From Azolla caroliniana (lineage: Eukaryota > Polypodiophyta), in assembly GCA_043228905.1 (NCBI GenBank), contig JBHGNT010000001.1, forward strand, positions 11,532,001 to 11,596,000: 64,000 nt of DNA, read 5' to 3'. Below are positions 35,991 through 47,067 of the stretch, in pieces. Position 1 is the first letter of the stretch, and each line of letters starts with the position of its first letter. A program made the translations under genes and the position numbers. Below the pieces are notes generated by a model. That model was not told where the DNA came from. It saw nothing but the letters and a program-made list of their open reading frames with translations, and did no database searches.

Positions 35991-36226
35991 AACTAATGGA
36001 AGTATATTTTGTTTTGAAAAATAATAATAATAATATTGTAATCTTCTGGGCAGACAAACTCAAGTTGTAGCCTTCGGGTGTTTTTCCTTAATACTACTGA
36101 AGAAAATCTTTGATGAAGAAAAAAAAAGATATTGGGGTGAGGGAACCTTAACCATATTCTGTGTCACAAAGTTTGAAAATATATTTATCTCCCATATTCT
36201 AAGAGTTAATGGGGTTGGAAGGATAT

Positions 36227-36365
36227 TAGGAGTCGGCAACCGTTAGGGTCAAGTCTAAACTGAGCCATTTAACCGTTGTTAAAAGGTTTGGAAGTTTGGT
36301 TTGGCTCCATTTAGGCTTGAGACGTCTTAACCAACTCAAACCTGTTAAGTAGGTTAAACCATTTA
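36227..36365. mobile_element. Left half of a split hAT MITE
   Basis: Begins TAGGAGTCGGCAACCGTTAG and aligns with the left half of the complete MITE at 18387-18670, stopping at AAACCATTTA. Preceded by AAGGATAT (36219-36226). The matching right half is at 60840-60974. Confidence 0.78.
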
Positions 36366-36426
36366 TACATGTTTTCAGCTTATCGAAAGAGAAAGAAAGA
36401 AAGAAAGGTGATCATTGGGAGACAAA

Positions 36427-36545
36427 GATAGATAGATAGATTCTATTATCATCTTCGGAGGTCAAATATGACCTATGAGGCCAATAATATTACATTTCAT
36501 GTGATACGTGTGAAAGTGAGTAGCGACTCTCGATGTTCAAGAACT
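36427..36545 (-). mobile_element. RTE LINE 3'-end fragment, left copy
   Basis: A (GATA)n run followed by about 105 bp that is about 90% identical to 60731-60837, with a 6-bp gap. The part reading GACCTATGAGGCC also matches the 3' end of the RTE LINE at about 51200-51240. On the minus strand this is an RTE 3' end with a simple-repeat tail. Confidence 0.6.
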
Positions 36546-36996
36546 TTACCAATGAATGTTGCAATCAAGAGTGCACATTGTGGTTGTGAGAGAAATTCAA
36601 GCAAGGATTGGGCTCAGTCGAAGATGTGTGAAAATCATGGTCATATATGATCAAAGGCACAGCATTGTATCAAATTGCGATACTCAAACTCTCGAACTTG
36701 TTGAGGTCAAAGTGTGTATAGTCTACCACTTTCATCACTTGTGCCCCAACACCCCATCTCACATTGTAATGCATCTAAGCTAAGTCGCATGGAATCAATG
36801 GTTCGAATGGCAAACAACGGGATGGGCTCTAACATGTATCGATGTGTACGGTTTTCCACATTCCGCGAAGAATATGGTTTTGTAGTTAGGTACACGTGTG
36901 TAGTATAATGTGTGAAGCGTGAGCCTCCCCATTTCGCCCATGCCATGATACATTGGCATTGCAAAAAGGTCTCATTTATAGAGGAATCTAGTATTT

Positions 36997-37000
<4 letters not shown>
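36546..37000. other. Stretch without recognisable genes
   Basis: Possibly further sequence of the RTE element to its left, but no conserved protein motif is visible in any frame. Confidence 0.4.
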
Positions 37001-37028
<28 letters not shown>

Positions 37029-37029
37029 C
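37001..37029. repeat. (GA)n microsatellite
   Basis: Pure GA run directly left of the SINE. Confidence 0.9.
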
Positions 37030-37036
37030 ACAAATG

Positions 37037-37250
37037 GATGTAGCTTAGTTGGTACGGTTGCCCAATGGAGACCAAGTGGTCATGGGTTCAACCCCTACAT
37101 TGCATAGTGGCAACTAGTGAAATAAGAGATACATCTATGAAATAATAAAGAGGTGAGAAAATTTTGGGTTTGAACCCAAGATGTAGTACTAGTAATGTAA
37201 ACAAGTTACTACTAGAGTAAGCTAAGTACAATAAAAAAGAAGGAAAAAAT
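37037..37250 (+). mobile_element. tRNA-derived SINE, well-preserved head
   Basis: The head folds like a tRNA: 5' GATGTAG pairs over seven positions with 3' CTACATT (one G-T pair). It contains a pol III A box (TAGCTTAGTTGG) and a B box (GGTTCAACCCC). The unrelated body ends in an A-rich tail (about 37232-37250). The second copy at 14915-15055 establishes it as a dispersed family. Confidence 0.82.
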
Positions 37251-37270
37251 AAAGTATGAAGATCACAACA

Positions 37271-37717
37271 TAGAATGTGCAGGGATTGTATTCTATATTT
37301 AGAATGCATGAGGTTTGGAGGGTTGTATTAAGTGAGTAGTGAAATGTTTTATGTGTTGTAAAGCATAAAGATCATCATAACATTGCATTAAGTTGTTGTT
37401 CCAAGGGTTATACACTATGTTATGCTAGCAATGTTCAATCAAATAATTCAAGGATTGTGATGTTTATTAGAGACAAATTTGACCCAATATGACGGCAAGT
37501 AGAATGTGCAGGGATTGTATTCTAGATTTAGAATGCATGAGGTTTGGAGGGTTGTATTAAGTGAGTAGTGAAATGTTTTATGCGTTGTAAAACATAAAGA
37601 TCATCATAATGTTGCATTAAGTTGTTGTTCCAAGGGTTTTACACTATGTTATGCTAGCAATGTTCGATCAAATAATTCAAGGATTGTGATGTTTATTAGA
37701 GACAAATTTGACCCAAA
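37271..37717. repeat. 229-bp tandem duplication
   Basis: Two head-to-tail units beginning TAGAATGTGCAGGGATTG at 37271 and 37500, nearly identical through GACAAATTTGACCCAA. No coding content recognised. Confidence 0.92.
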
Positions 37718-39857
37718 ATAATTGTTTTAGATGAGTTTGAAAGTTTTATAGTGGTTGAGATATGTTATAACGGCAAGTTCTTTGGTTCGTTGGTGTGTAT
37801 GTGTCGAATATTTCACAAGCACGGAAGTTAGAATGGAGATCGCTAATTTCAGTGCATGACATTGGTTGATTGGGTTTATTGATAAAAGATTTTAATGCTT
37901 GTTGTGAGGTATATAAATCAACATCTATTCATTTTATTATGGATGGACCAGAGGCTCAAGAGTGGGGAGATTTTGAGCCAAGAGTTATGTCAAGGGTTGT
38001 ATGGAAATGGATTATAGGAGATAACTTGGTTATACCTTTCAATTGGCTCAATATAAGGATACTTGGAGTAAGTTGGGTTGAATGTACATAATGCATGCTA
38101 AAGTGTTTTTACTAGAGTTCTTGGATATTTCAATGTCTTATGGGTCAATTATATCATAACATTTCCCATTAATTTATGAAATCATGCACCACTAAGAGAA
38201 TTATACCCACATAATGTATGGATTGAGGCTCAATTAGAGGAGGCCAAAAGCAAATTAGAGATGTACCAAAAACTTAGGAGTACCTATGCCTATCGAAGTA
38301 AGGCAACTAGCTGGATGAGGGTAGGAGATCGGGTTACTAAAGGATTTTTTGAAGCTGTTAAATGCAAAGGATCCGGGATTCAACCTTCATGCTTAAAAAA
38401 GATAGATGGCACAATGACCACGTGCAAAGAGGAAATGCTTGAAATAACCACAAGCTATTATACTCAACTACTAAGTGTATGCAATGAGGAACTGATTGAT
38501 CAGGTTGCCTTCAAAAATATAATAAATAGGATACCAAGGAAAGTTACAACTCAAATGATGGACCGACTAAATACCCCTATAGGTATGCATGAATTGTGGG
38601 ATGCTATTGGGGATATGAACAAACAAAGTTGTGCGGGAATTGATGGACATCCTATATACTTTTACATCTAATATTGGGATCTAATTAAGGATGACATGTT
38701 GGCAGGGATGCAATACATTATGGTAGAAGGATTAATGCCCATAACAATGTGCAGAGGCATGATTTATTTAATACCCAAGGTTGGTAAAGACCTAACAACG
38801 CTTGATAATTGGCGACCATTGACGATTCTCACCAATGCATTTAAGATAATGGCCAAAGAAGTAAGTAAGAGATCGAAAATGGTTCTTGGGGACATTATAC
38901 ATACAACGCAAACTGGCTTCCTGGAAAACCGAAGCATTGTTGACAATGTGATAACATTTCGGGAATACTCAGCATGGGCGGAGGATCAAGAAGTGGACCT
39001 AGCAGTAATGCTACTCAACTTTGAAAAAGCATATGACAGGATTTCATGGGATTTCCTAGAAGCAGTGATGGCAGTTCTAGGCTTTGAACAACAATGGATC
39101 CTTGGAATGAGTGCCTTTTAGAGAGGTGCATCCAGCCAGGTGTTAATGGTTGGAAGTATGGGGAAGAGCTTTAAGATGCTACATTCGGTACGCCAAGGAT
39201 GCCCATTGGCCCCGTACTTATACATCATTGTAGCAGAAGCTTTGCATTATCAAATTGCTGATAGATCTTGGCAAATACAAGGCCTTACCTTGCCCGATGA
39301 TGAAGGTATGGTGCTTGATACGGCATATGCTAATGACACAATGACCTATGTCAAAGGTGATGCACACAACTTGGGCAGATTGCAAAATGCAATTGATGAG
39401 TTTTGTAGGGGATCGGATGCTAAAATAAATTGGAATAAATCTGTGGGCATTTGGATTAGTAATAAGCCCATGTTAAATTGGGTCCCCAACCCCAATTTTA
39501 GATGGTTGAGGAAAGGAGAAGCTACTAGATACTTGGGCTTCAAAATTGGTATGGACATCGATCGAGTAGAACATTACAATCTACTAGTGGACAAAATAAA
39601 AGCGAAGTTAATATGGTGGAATGCAAGAAAACTATCCTTTGCGGGCAAGATTGTGATTGCAAATCAGATTCTAATGGCCACTATTTGGCATACTATTGCA
39701 TGTTGGATAATCGTGCCCAAGTCGATGAAATTGATAAAAAGGATTATCATAAATTTCTTATGGGGGGCATGGAGGAAAAATAGGCCCGTGCAAAGGTTGC
39801 TTGGACCACGTTTATAAAAAGGAAAAGTGAAGGGGGGATGGGATTGATAGATCCCGT

Positions 39858-40607
39858 TGTCGTGTTGTTTCACTTTCACGTGGGAAATATGGCGGGACCA
39901 CGGGGGCCCTGAACCGAGGAGCAAGAGAAAGAAGTGGAAGGGAGAAGCGCGCAAGCGTAGGACCGGTTAGGCCTGTTTGCAATCGACAGCGCTTGCCGGT
40001 TGAATGAACCACCAACGCGTATACCGACTGAACATGAAGCACGCTCATGGAAAGAAAAAAAAGAAAAAAAAGGAGACTCACAGAAACACAGATAGATGAA
40101 AAACGGGAGATTCAATTACAATAACAGTAAAGGTTGTTTGCAAGATTACAACCGGCTAGCCGATGATAGACCCAACCCAGACAATCACACACCCACGCAC
40201 ACACGGAGTAGAGCCTTGTCGAAAGGCACACGGCTTTCCTCGAAGCCGAGGCAACAAACTCAGAATCCTACAGAAAACAACGAAAGAGGAGGAGAGAGCT
40301 CGGTTCCCAGTCTGACAGCACCTCGTCCTTGCCCAAAACGCGATACCTTCTCAGTCTTCTTCCCTTCCCTTTTCTAGGCCGTCGGGGAGGGACCGTTACA
40401 CTCTGGTCACATCACTTTTATTCTCTGTCCCTTCAAACAAAGATCCTCTTTGATTCACTAACCTATTAATATAATCTTCCTAGGATATTTTCATTAGCCT
40501 ACCTATTCCTAATTATGTACTCCTTATCAATACTTGTGCCCACGTGTAAGGGCCGGTTCACGCGCCTTTTTCACCGATTCCGCCTAAGGCCGGTTTTCTT
40601 CACGACA
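39858..40607. mobile_element. Probable solo LTR (750 bp) in LINE C
   Basis: Interrupts the LINE C frame between Asp-Pro-Val and Val-Gln-Met codons. Ends are TGTCGTG and CACGACA, perfect 7-bp inverted repeats with TG...CA. Flanks share CCGT (39854-39857 and 40608-40611); the fifth base differs. No coding genes inside, GC-rich compared with surroundings. Confidence 0.72.
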
Positions 40608-41287
40608 CCGTGGTGCAAATGAAGGCCTTGCTAGGCAAACTAGTGGTTAGGAGCCTACAACCTCCTGAGCCACCTTGGAAAGTTCTATGGCGACATAGAT
40701 GGAAGATGTGGTTGCCGAGACAAGGTGGACGTTGGCCAAGCAGCCCATTTTGGGGCTTTGTGCCAAAAATGAGACCCAAATATTGGGGAAGTATGCAGAG
40801 TCGTTGTGCTATTGGAATTATGAAAGCATGGCAAGAAATCAAAAAGGGGATCACATGTAGGTGGAAAAATGATGCATATGCGCGGATGTACATGCCAATT
40901 CTATGGAACCCATTGATTAGAGATATGGATGGGTTGATGATAGGCCAAAAAGCGGGTTTCAAATGGGCTGAGTTAATCAATGCCCAAGGGAGTGCATTAG
41001 TGGAGTGGGAGAGGTTTTTGTCCAATGAGGTGGGCACTCAAAAGGCTAGAATATGGAGAATAAGCAGGGGTAAAGGCATGCTCAAGAGCATTAAAGATGC
41101 CATTGCATGCTACAGGAATACCGTGGAAGAGGAAGAAGTAACAACCTCTGAAAATGCTTGGATAGAACTTATAGATGTTGAGAACTGTTTAATTGGCATT
41201 AAGGGAATGAAAGTAGAATGAAATGAGGTATTCTACTACAAACTAGAGCACGAAATGGTAAGAGTTGAGCAACCAGCCTTTCAAAGA

Positions 41288-41292
41288 GAAAG
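41288..41292. repeat. Target site duplication of gypsy element D, left copy
   Basis: GAAAG, identical to 47068-47072 directly after the right LTR. Confidence 0.9.
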
Positions 41293-41612
41293 TGTTAGGA
41301 ATAGTACTAAAGCAGAGAGAGAATTAGTACTAAAGAAGAGAAGTAGGATAAGTACAAAGTGGCTAAGAGGCTTAAGATTGGCGTTGAACCAATTTGGTTC
41401 AAAACAATGCCTTGTGCCTCCTTTTATAGTGCTCTCAGGAGTAGTCCTGAAGCTTCTAGAATGTTCCAGAGAAATCTGGAATATACATTAATTTCTTATA
41501 ATAAAGCATAAATGAAAATAATATCCTACAAATTACAATAGATGGTGTGATGGTTAAGAGCTCGACCCATATACCCTAAGGTCATGGGTTCGAGTCTTGC
41601 CATATCATGACA
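41293..41612 (-). repeat. Element D 3' LTR
   Basis: 320 bp, TGTTAGG...CATGACA in plus-strand reading. Aligns to 46657-47067 with gaps. Contains the tRNA-like segment at about 41541-41606. Confidence 0.9.
41541..41606 (+). other. tRNA-like segment in element D LTR, antisense to the element
   Basis: Plus-strand sequence with TGATGGTTAAGAGCTCGACC (D-arm-like) and a B-box-like GGTTCGAGTCT 30-40 bp downstream; the same segment recurs in the other LTR at 46995-47060. It resembles a Ser/Leu-type tRNA head and runs antisense to element D. Confidence 0.5.
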
Positions 41613-41678
41613 CAATCCCCCCCTTAAGTCGACGAGTGGAACGAGTCGACGATGATTGAGGACCGAGTTTGTCGGGAC

Positions 41679-42244
41679 ACTATCGGTGAAAATCAGCAAG
41701 AAGATCCTGAGCATTGGCGACATGCTCGACGGGCTCCCAAGTACGTTCGCTCGGACTATAGTCGAGCCAATCAACCAAATAATAAAGTTTGTTGCGAACA
41801 AATTTGGAGTCGAGTATGGCAACAACATCATACTCCGAGCCGGCGTCTAACTCAAGTGGGGGCGGCGGTGGTGTAACACGATTAGGAATAGTGTTTGCTT
41901 TATAAGGTTCAAGAAGAGAACTATGGAAGACCGGATGTATCCGAAGATGCAGAGGAAGATTACTATCGGTGAAAATCAGCAAGAAGATCCTGAGCATTGG
42001 CGACATGCTCGACGGGCTCCCAAGTACGTTCCCTCGGACTATAGCCGAGCCAATCGACCAAATAATAAAGTTTGTTGCGAACAAATTTGGAGTCGAGTAT
42101 GGCAGCAACATCATACTCCGGGCCGGCGTCTAACTCAAGCAGGGGCGGTGGTGGTGTAACACGATCAGGAATAGTGTTTGCTTTATAAGGTTCAAGAAGA
42201 GAACTATGGAAGACCGGATGTATCTGAAGATGCGGAGGAAGATC
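41679..42244. repeat. 283-bp tandem duplication of the chromodomain region of element D
   Basis: Units 41679-41961 and 41962-42244 are about 95% identical and ungapped. Each encodes (minus strand) a HPVFHSSLLEPYKANTIP block and the complete chromodomain. As 283 is not a multiple of three, the second chromodomain is out of frame with the first. Confidence 0.92.
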
Positions 42245-42640
42245 AAGGCGGAACGTGACATCATTAACCTTACCGGTAATACGGAAAGGATCGAGTCGTC
42301 GATAATCCAACTTGTCGCACGGTCGAGTAGTGTTGATGTGACGACGTAAAAGCCATACTCGATCTCCGATGGCAAAAGAGGAGGGAAGCCAATGACGATC
42401 CGCGTAAGTCTTCTGTGTCTGTTGAGCATGACAAAGATGAGTAGAGAGATCCATTTGGATCTTGCGTAGTCTCTCCAAATGATCCTTGGCACGAGGATTG
42501 GTAGGTAGCTCCGGGGTGTCGATCATCGACCAGCGAGGATGAGAACCGGTATAAGCGTAGAATGGGGAAGACTCGAGTCGAGGAGTGAACAGCATTATTA
42601 TACGCAAACTCCGCAAAGTGGAGAATCTCGGCCCAATCAT
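41963..42640 (-). pseudogene. Element D integrase C-terminus plus chromodomain
   Basis: Frame containing the integrase tail ([33 protein letters not shown]) followed by a chromodomain: EYDVAAILDSKFVRNKLYYL, then VDWLGYSPRERTWEPVEHV. In chromoviruses this module is thought to guide integration to histone-marked chromatin. Joined upstream to the catalytic integrase at 42714-43463 through a frame break. Confidence 0.9.
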
Positions 42641-42713
42641 CCTGTTGATAACTCAGGAAACACTGGAGATATTGCTCCAGCGTTTGGTTTGTTCGTTCCG
42701 CCTACCCATCGAT

Positions 42714-43463
42714 CTAAGGATGGTAGCCGGAGGAGAGGTTGCAAGAGACCTTGAGCATCTTGAAGAGATGTTGCCAAAATTTGGAGACGAATTGCGGTCC
42801 TCGGTCACTGATGATACTGTCTAGGAGGCCATGATGTCGAAATACCTCACGCATGACAAGGGCGGCGGTTTCCTTGCTAGTGATGGCCTTAGTACACGGC
42901 ACAAAATGTGCCATCTTCGTATATCGATCGACGACGGTTAAGATAGCATCGAACCCCTTCGAGACCGGCAGATCTGTGATAAAGTCAAGACAAATAGACT
43001 GCCACGGCTTACTTGGAATTGGTAAGGGTTCCAACAAGCCATATGAATGGTGTTGTGGCATCTTTGCTCGACAGCAAGCATCACAGGTCCGAACGTAGTC
43101 ATCGACAAAACGTCGCATATGCGGCCACCAAAAGGATCGTTGGACTAGATCCAATGTCTTAGTGCTACCGAAATGTTCCGCCATATGGGTGTCGTGACAA
43201 CTTTGGACGATTTGAAGGCGACAGGAGCAATCGGGGACATATACAAGCTTTTTAAAGAATAACAAACCATCATGATATTCGAATTGTCGGTAGTCCATAC
43301 TTGGTTGTTGAGACTGGGAACAGGATGCCCGAGAGGTATCAATGTGCGCCAGAATTTCTTGAGCAAAATTGTCAGTCTTCAAGTTCGCACGTATGGTGTC
43401 GGTAATCTGGGAATCCATTGGGGTGTGAAAAATCCGCGTTGTGTGCAATCGTGTTGGTCCCAA
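42714..43463 (-). pseudogene. Element D integrase, zinc-binding and catalytic core
   Basis: HHCC zinc region (H-X3-H of CHDTHMAEHFG, then CDACCRAK), followed by the core with LDFITDLPVSKGFDAILTVV and SDRGPQFVSKFW. The E of the DDE triad should fall near the frame end at 42714, where the frame breaks. Typical gypsy integrase order and length. Confidence 0.9.
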
Positions 43464-43562
43464 GATTACTTGCTTTTGATTATCAAACGTTGGATCACCA
43501 GGACGAGGTGCAAGATATGAACGTCGTGATAGTGCATCTGCCTTTCCTTGCTGCTTCCTCGG

Positions 43563-44739
43563 TCAATATGCAATTTTGAAATCAAAACGTGTGAGGAATT
43601 GAGCCAACCTAGCTTGCCGTCGATTTAGCACACGAGCATTCTGGAAATAAGAAAGATTCTTGTGATCACTGAAGACGATGACCTGATGTGGAGAGCCCTC
43701 CAAAAAATGTTGCCATTGCACAAATGAATCCACGATGGCTAATAACTCCTTGTCATGTATTTCGTAGTTGATTTCCACAGCATCGAATTTGCGCGAATGG
43801 AAAGCCACAGGATGTAACTCTTCTTTATCTCCTTGTTGAGAAAGGATGCTACCAAGGGTGAAGACTGATGCGTCGGCCTCCATGATGAATGGTTTGCTTG
43901 TATCCACATGAGCTAGAATAGGTATTGATGTAAAGGCTTTCTTAAGATGCCGAAAAGCCATGTCTACTTCATTGGACCAAAGAAATGTTTGTCCCTTCCT
44001 CGTAAGTTGTGTGAGAGGTAAAATAATCTTCGAGTAATCCTGTATAAACTTGCAGTAGAAGTTAGCAAAACCTAGAAAACATTGTACATCTCGTACTGAC
44101 AATGGAATTTGCCACTCTAGCACAATTTGGACTTTAGCTGGATCCATGGAGATGCCCTTTGAGGAGATGACGTAGCCTAGAAATTCCACTTGCTTGCAGT
44201 CAAAGCTACATTTTTCTAGCTTGACATAAAGACCATTCTCGCGGAGTCTGTTTAGTACTAATAATACATGAGAATCGTGCTCTTCCTGGGTCTAGATCAT
44301 CCAGATAGATGATCAAACAGATATCCAAGAGGTCTCTGAATATATCATTTGCCATGTGTTGGAAGACTGCGGGTGCATTGGTTAGACCGAACGGCATAAC
44401 AATATATTCAAAATGCCCATACCGCATGCGAAAGGCGGTCTTCCATTCATCTCCCGGTCGGATCCGCACGAGGTTATACGCTCCTCGTAGATCGATTTTT
44501 GTAAAAAAGTTGGCACCATTAACTCGCTCTAAAAGACTTGATATAAGAGGAAGTGCATTCTTATTCCGAATGGTGACTTTATTTAAGCCGCGGTAATCAA
44601 CGACGAGACGAAGTGAGCCATCTTTCTTCTTGACAAAGAAGATGGGTGCTCCGGCCGGAGATTTCAAATGACGAATAAACCCGCTTGCCAAGTTCTCCTC
44701 TATGTAGGCTCGAAGAACTTCTAACTCGGTGGGTGACAA
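43563..44739 (-). pseudogene. Element D reverse transcriptase and RNase H
   Basis: RT in 44739-44206: [60 protein letters not shown] and YLDDL. A frameshift follows just after the active-site box (near 44285). RNase H in 44189-43563: EFLGYVISSKGI, then FIMEADASVFTLGSILSQ, where the usual first catalytic D position reads E in MEAD, and SDHKNLSYF. Confidence 0.9.
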
Positions 44740-45018
44740 GTTGTAGATTGGTCCTCATGGTGGCTCTGCTCCTGGTTGTAAATCGATGGGACAATCGTAG
44801 GGCCGATGATGAGGAAGAGTACCGGCTTTTACCTTGTCAAATACGTCGGCATAAGGATGATATTTCGCCGGAAGTTGCACTAAGGATTCCTCCTTAATAT
44901 TGCTAGAAGGATGTACTAATATGGCAAATAGGAACATTGCCTCCTTGCGTCCTTCTTCGCGTAGTTGACATAGTGAAATGGTCGAAACTCGATGAGTAGA
45001 TTCTTGGGGTTGTCGATA

Positions 45019-45462
45019 TCAGACTTCTCTTGTTCTCCAATCTATGTCTGGATTATGTAGTTCAAACCAAGGTAATCCTAGGACAATGGGATGCTCTAGA
45101 CTACTAATTATATTAAATGATACTACACACACAAAACTACCTAGGACAACCTGAATGGGTTCAGACTCTTCTACAATATTCCCGGAAGCAATGGGACGAC
45201 CATCAATGACTACTACAGATGCGGGGCAAGGAAGTTTTCTTAAGGATATCTGAGAAGCTTGGGCAAAATTTTGATCCATGAAACGGGAATTGGCTCCGGG
45301 ATCTAAAAGTGCTAGGACTTGTACTGGGGGAGTACTTTTAGTACTAACCATGACTTGGGCTAAGAACACATTGCTAACTTGCTTGGAGGAAATGGAACCA
45401 CTAATGGGCTGTACAGATCTAGGGTTGTCCAACCAAACGGCTCCTATTTTGGCTGGACTCAA
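45019..45462 (-). pseudogene. Element D aspartic protease
   Basis: Retropepsin-like fold with LLDPGANSRFMD (active site D-P-G-A; the usual serine or threonine is proline) and PIVLGLPWFELHNPDIDW. The proline change suggests reduced or lost activity. Confidence 0.82.
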
Positions 45463-45599
45463 TCGTTTAACTCTTCATCTAATTGACTAAGGATTTCAAA
45501 TTTGTTTGAGATACTTGGGCTATTAGTACCATTAATACTATCAGACACTCCTAAGGGAAGAATTGACTCGGGTTTAGTACAGGCTACGATTTGATTTAC

Positions 45600-46586
45600 C
45601 TATCTTCTTGGCCTATGGGGACAGTTGATTGTGATATGCCTTGGTCCACCGCAATAAAGACATAATCGATTTGCACGGCGTCATTGTTTTTCTTCTTCCG
45701 ATAACGAGCCACGTCGACGCATGGTGTCAATCTCCATCGGTGTCAGAGTATTTGCTTGAGGTATGTCGCGTGCGAACGCTTTAGCCGCGACTGAGGCGTA
45801 TGTGGGCTCCGGCCTAGAGTGTAGTATTTGTAATTGAGGTTCGGAACGTCGTTCAAAAAGGCGGTTGTCACATCGGACCGCTCAACTGATTACCTCCGTA
45901 AGAGATTTTGGTTCTTCGGGTAAGGTTAAAAGTAAATCTTTTACATCGTTTCGCAGGCCATAGCGAAACTGCTCCATTAGTGCTTGATCATCCCCGGGGA
46001 TATCTGAGGCGAGTAGACGGAAATCCGCTACGTAGGCAGAGGCTGGACGATCGCCTTGACGCAATCGTCGGATCTTGTTGATCGTCGTCCTGATGTTGTC
46101 GGTGTCTCCAAAGCATGCTTTAAACTCACTAATAAAATCTTCAAAGTTATTAAGCAAGGGCAATTGTTTTTCTAGAAGCGGAGCGAACCATACTAAGGCT
46201 GAGACGCTAAGCAACGTGCCTATTAGGCCGACTTGGGATGCATCAGTGGGGTATCGGGAAGGATGCATTTGGATGACTAATCATACCTGATTAAGGAATC
46301 CCCTGAATTGCGATCGCGTTCCATCAAATTTCACAAGAAGTCCAATCTTTGGCTCTTTATGAAATCCTTGGGGACTTGATCCTTGTTGTTGCAATGTTGC
46401 TTCGAGTTTTTGTACCCGTAATGCTAACTCCCCATGTTGTTGCTGCATTTGTTGTTTTTCTAGAGCGATTTGTTGCAGATCCCCTATAAGCCATTGGTTT
46501 TCTTGTTCCAAGGCAACAAATTTTTCTTTTAGGCACTATAGCTCGGAGAAAACGGATTGATATTCTTGGGCGCTAACAGTAGCCAT
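45600..46586 (-). pseudogene. Element D gag with CCHC knuckle
   Basis: Minus-strand ATG at 46586-46584, coiled-coil-like glutamine-rich N terminus, then a gag domain with PTDASQVGLIGTLLS and a zinc knuckle CLYCGGPRHITINC (near 45645). Stops: TAG 46536-46538, TGA 46281-46283, TGA 45882-45884, TGA 45681-45683. Confidence 0.87.
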
Positions 46587-46656
46587 AGTATAGGGAAAAG
46601 GGTAGGAGGATGAGGGAGAATGACAAGTAGGCTTGAGGAGGGAAATTGGTTCAAAC

Positions 46657-47067
46657 TGTCAGGAATAGTACTAAAGTAGAGAGAGAATTAGTACTAAAGA
46701 AGAGAAGTACTATTAGTACTAAGAGGACGGGACTACATAAGATTCCCGAGAGAGAGAGAGAGAAGAGGAGAGAGAGAGAGAGAGATGATGATAACAGCTA
46801 ATATATTATGTGAAGGATAAGTACAAAGTGGCTAAGAGGCTTAAGACTGGCGTTGAACCAATTTGGTTTAAAACAATGCTTTGTGCCTCCTTTTATAGTG
46901 CTCTCAGGAGTAGTCCTAAAGCTGAGAAATTTGGAATATACATTAATTTCTTATAATAAAGAATAAATGAAAATAATATCCTACAAATTACAATAGATGG
47001 TGTGATGGTTAAGAGCTCAACCCATATATCCTAAGGTCATGGGTTCGAATCTTGCCATATCATGACA
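46657..47067 (-). repeat. Element D 5' LTR
   Basis: 411 bp; plus-strand ends TGTCAGG and CATGACA. Contains GA-rich microsatellite at about 46749-46785 not present in the partner LTR and the tRNA-like segment at 46995-47060. Confidence 0.9.

Larger units (their letters stand above)
34377..36034 (+). mobile_element. Retroposed insert with (AAT)n tail and 10-bp target duplications
   Basis: 1658-bp insertion in the LINE B 3' UTR. Flanks are ATTGTAAGCT (34367-34376) and ATTGTAATCT (36035-36044), one mismatch in ten, and LINE A shows the uninterrupted sequence. The right end is an (AAT)n tail (36021-36034), so it looks like a target-primed retrotransposition product in plus orientation. It contains a tandem array (about 34500-35600) followed by a PPR-like pseudogene fragment (35617-35990). 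It has no RT of its own. Confidence 0.72.
33021..36127 (+). mobile_element. L1-type LINE B fragment, interrupted by a retroposed insert
   Basis: 33021-34376 is closely similar to LINE A 22522-24680 (minus its solo LTR): shared blocks LAWGKLD, RTWTQFQQM, VHGAK, HPYPSIAHMCD or DPYPSIAHMCD and the zinc-knuckle region CDVCHEAQETANHVLWSCP. The last part of its 3' UTR (36045-36127, TTCTGGGCAGAC to an A-rich tail) lies after the 34377-36034 insertion. 5'-truncated and with stops, so inactive. Confidence 0.82.
41293..47067 (-). mobile_element. Ty3/gypsy chromovirus D, complete but decayed
   Basis: Minus-strand element with LTRs 46657-47067 (5') and 41293-41612 (3'), a perfect 5-bp duplication GAAAG, and gag, protease, RT, RNase H, integrase and chromodomain in the gypsy order (integrase after RNase H). 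The LTRs differ by several substitutions and large indels: the 3' LTR lacks an about 120-bp GA-rich block and has an extra short block, so the insertion is old. It splits LINE C. A G-run purine tract (minus strand AAGGGGGGG, rc of 41617-41625) borders the 3' LTR. No initiator-tRNA-Met primer site is visible after the 5' LTR. Many stops and frameshifts. Confidence 0.93.

Noticed and set aside
40096-40377. 93-codon frame inside the solo LTR
   Set aside because: The region is bounded by LTR-like ends and the frame has no conserved motif.
46631-46656. Primer binding site for gypsy element D
   Set aside because: The sequence after its 5' LTR does not match the tRNA-iMet site used by the copia elements, and I could not assign another tRNA.
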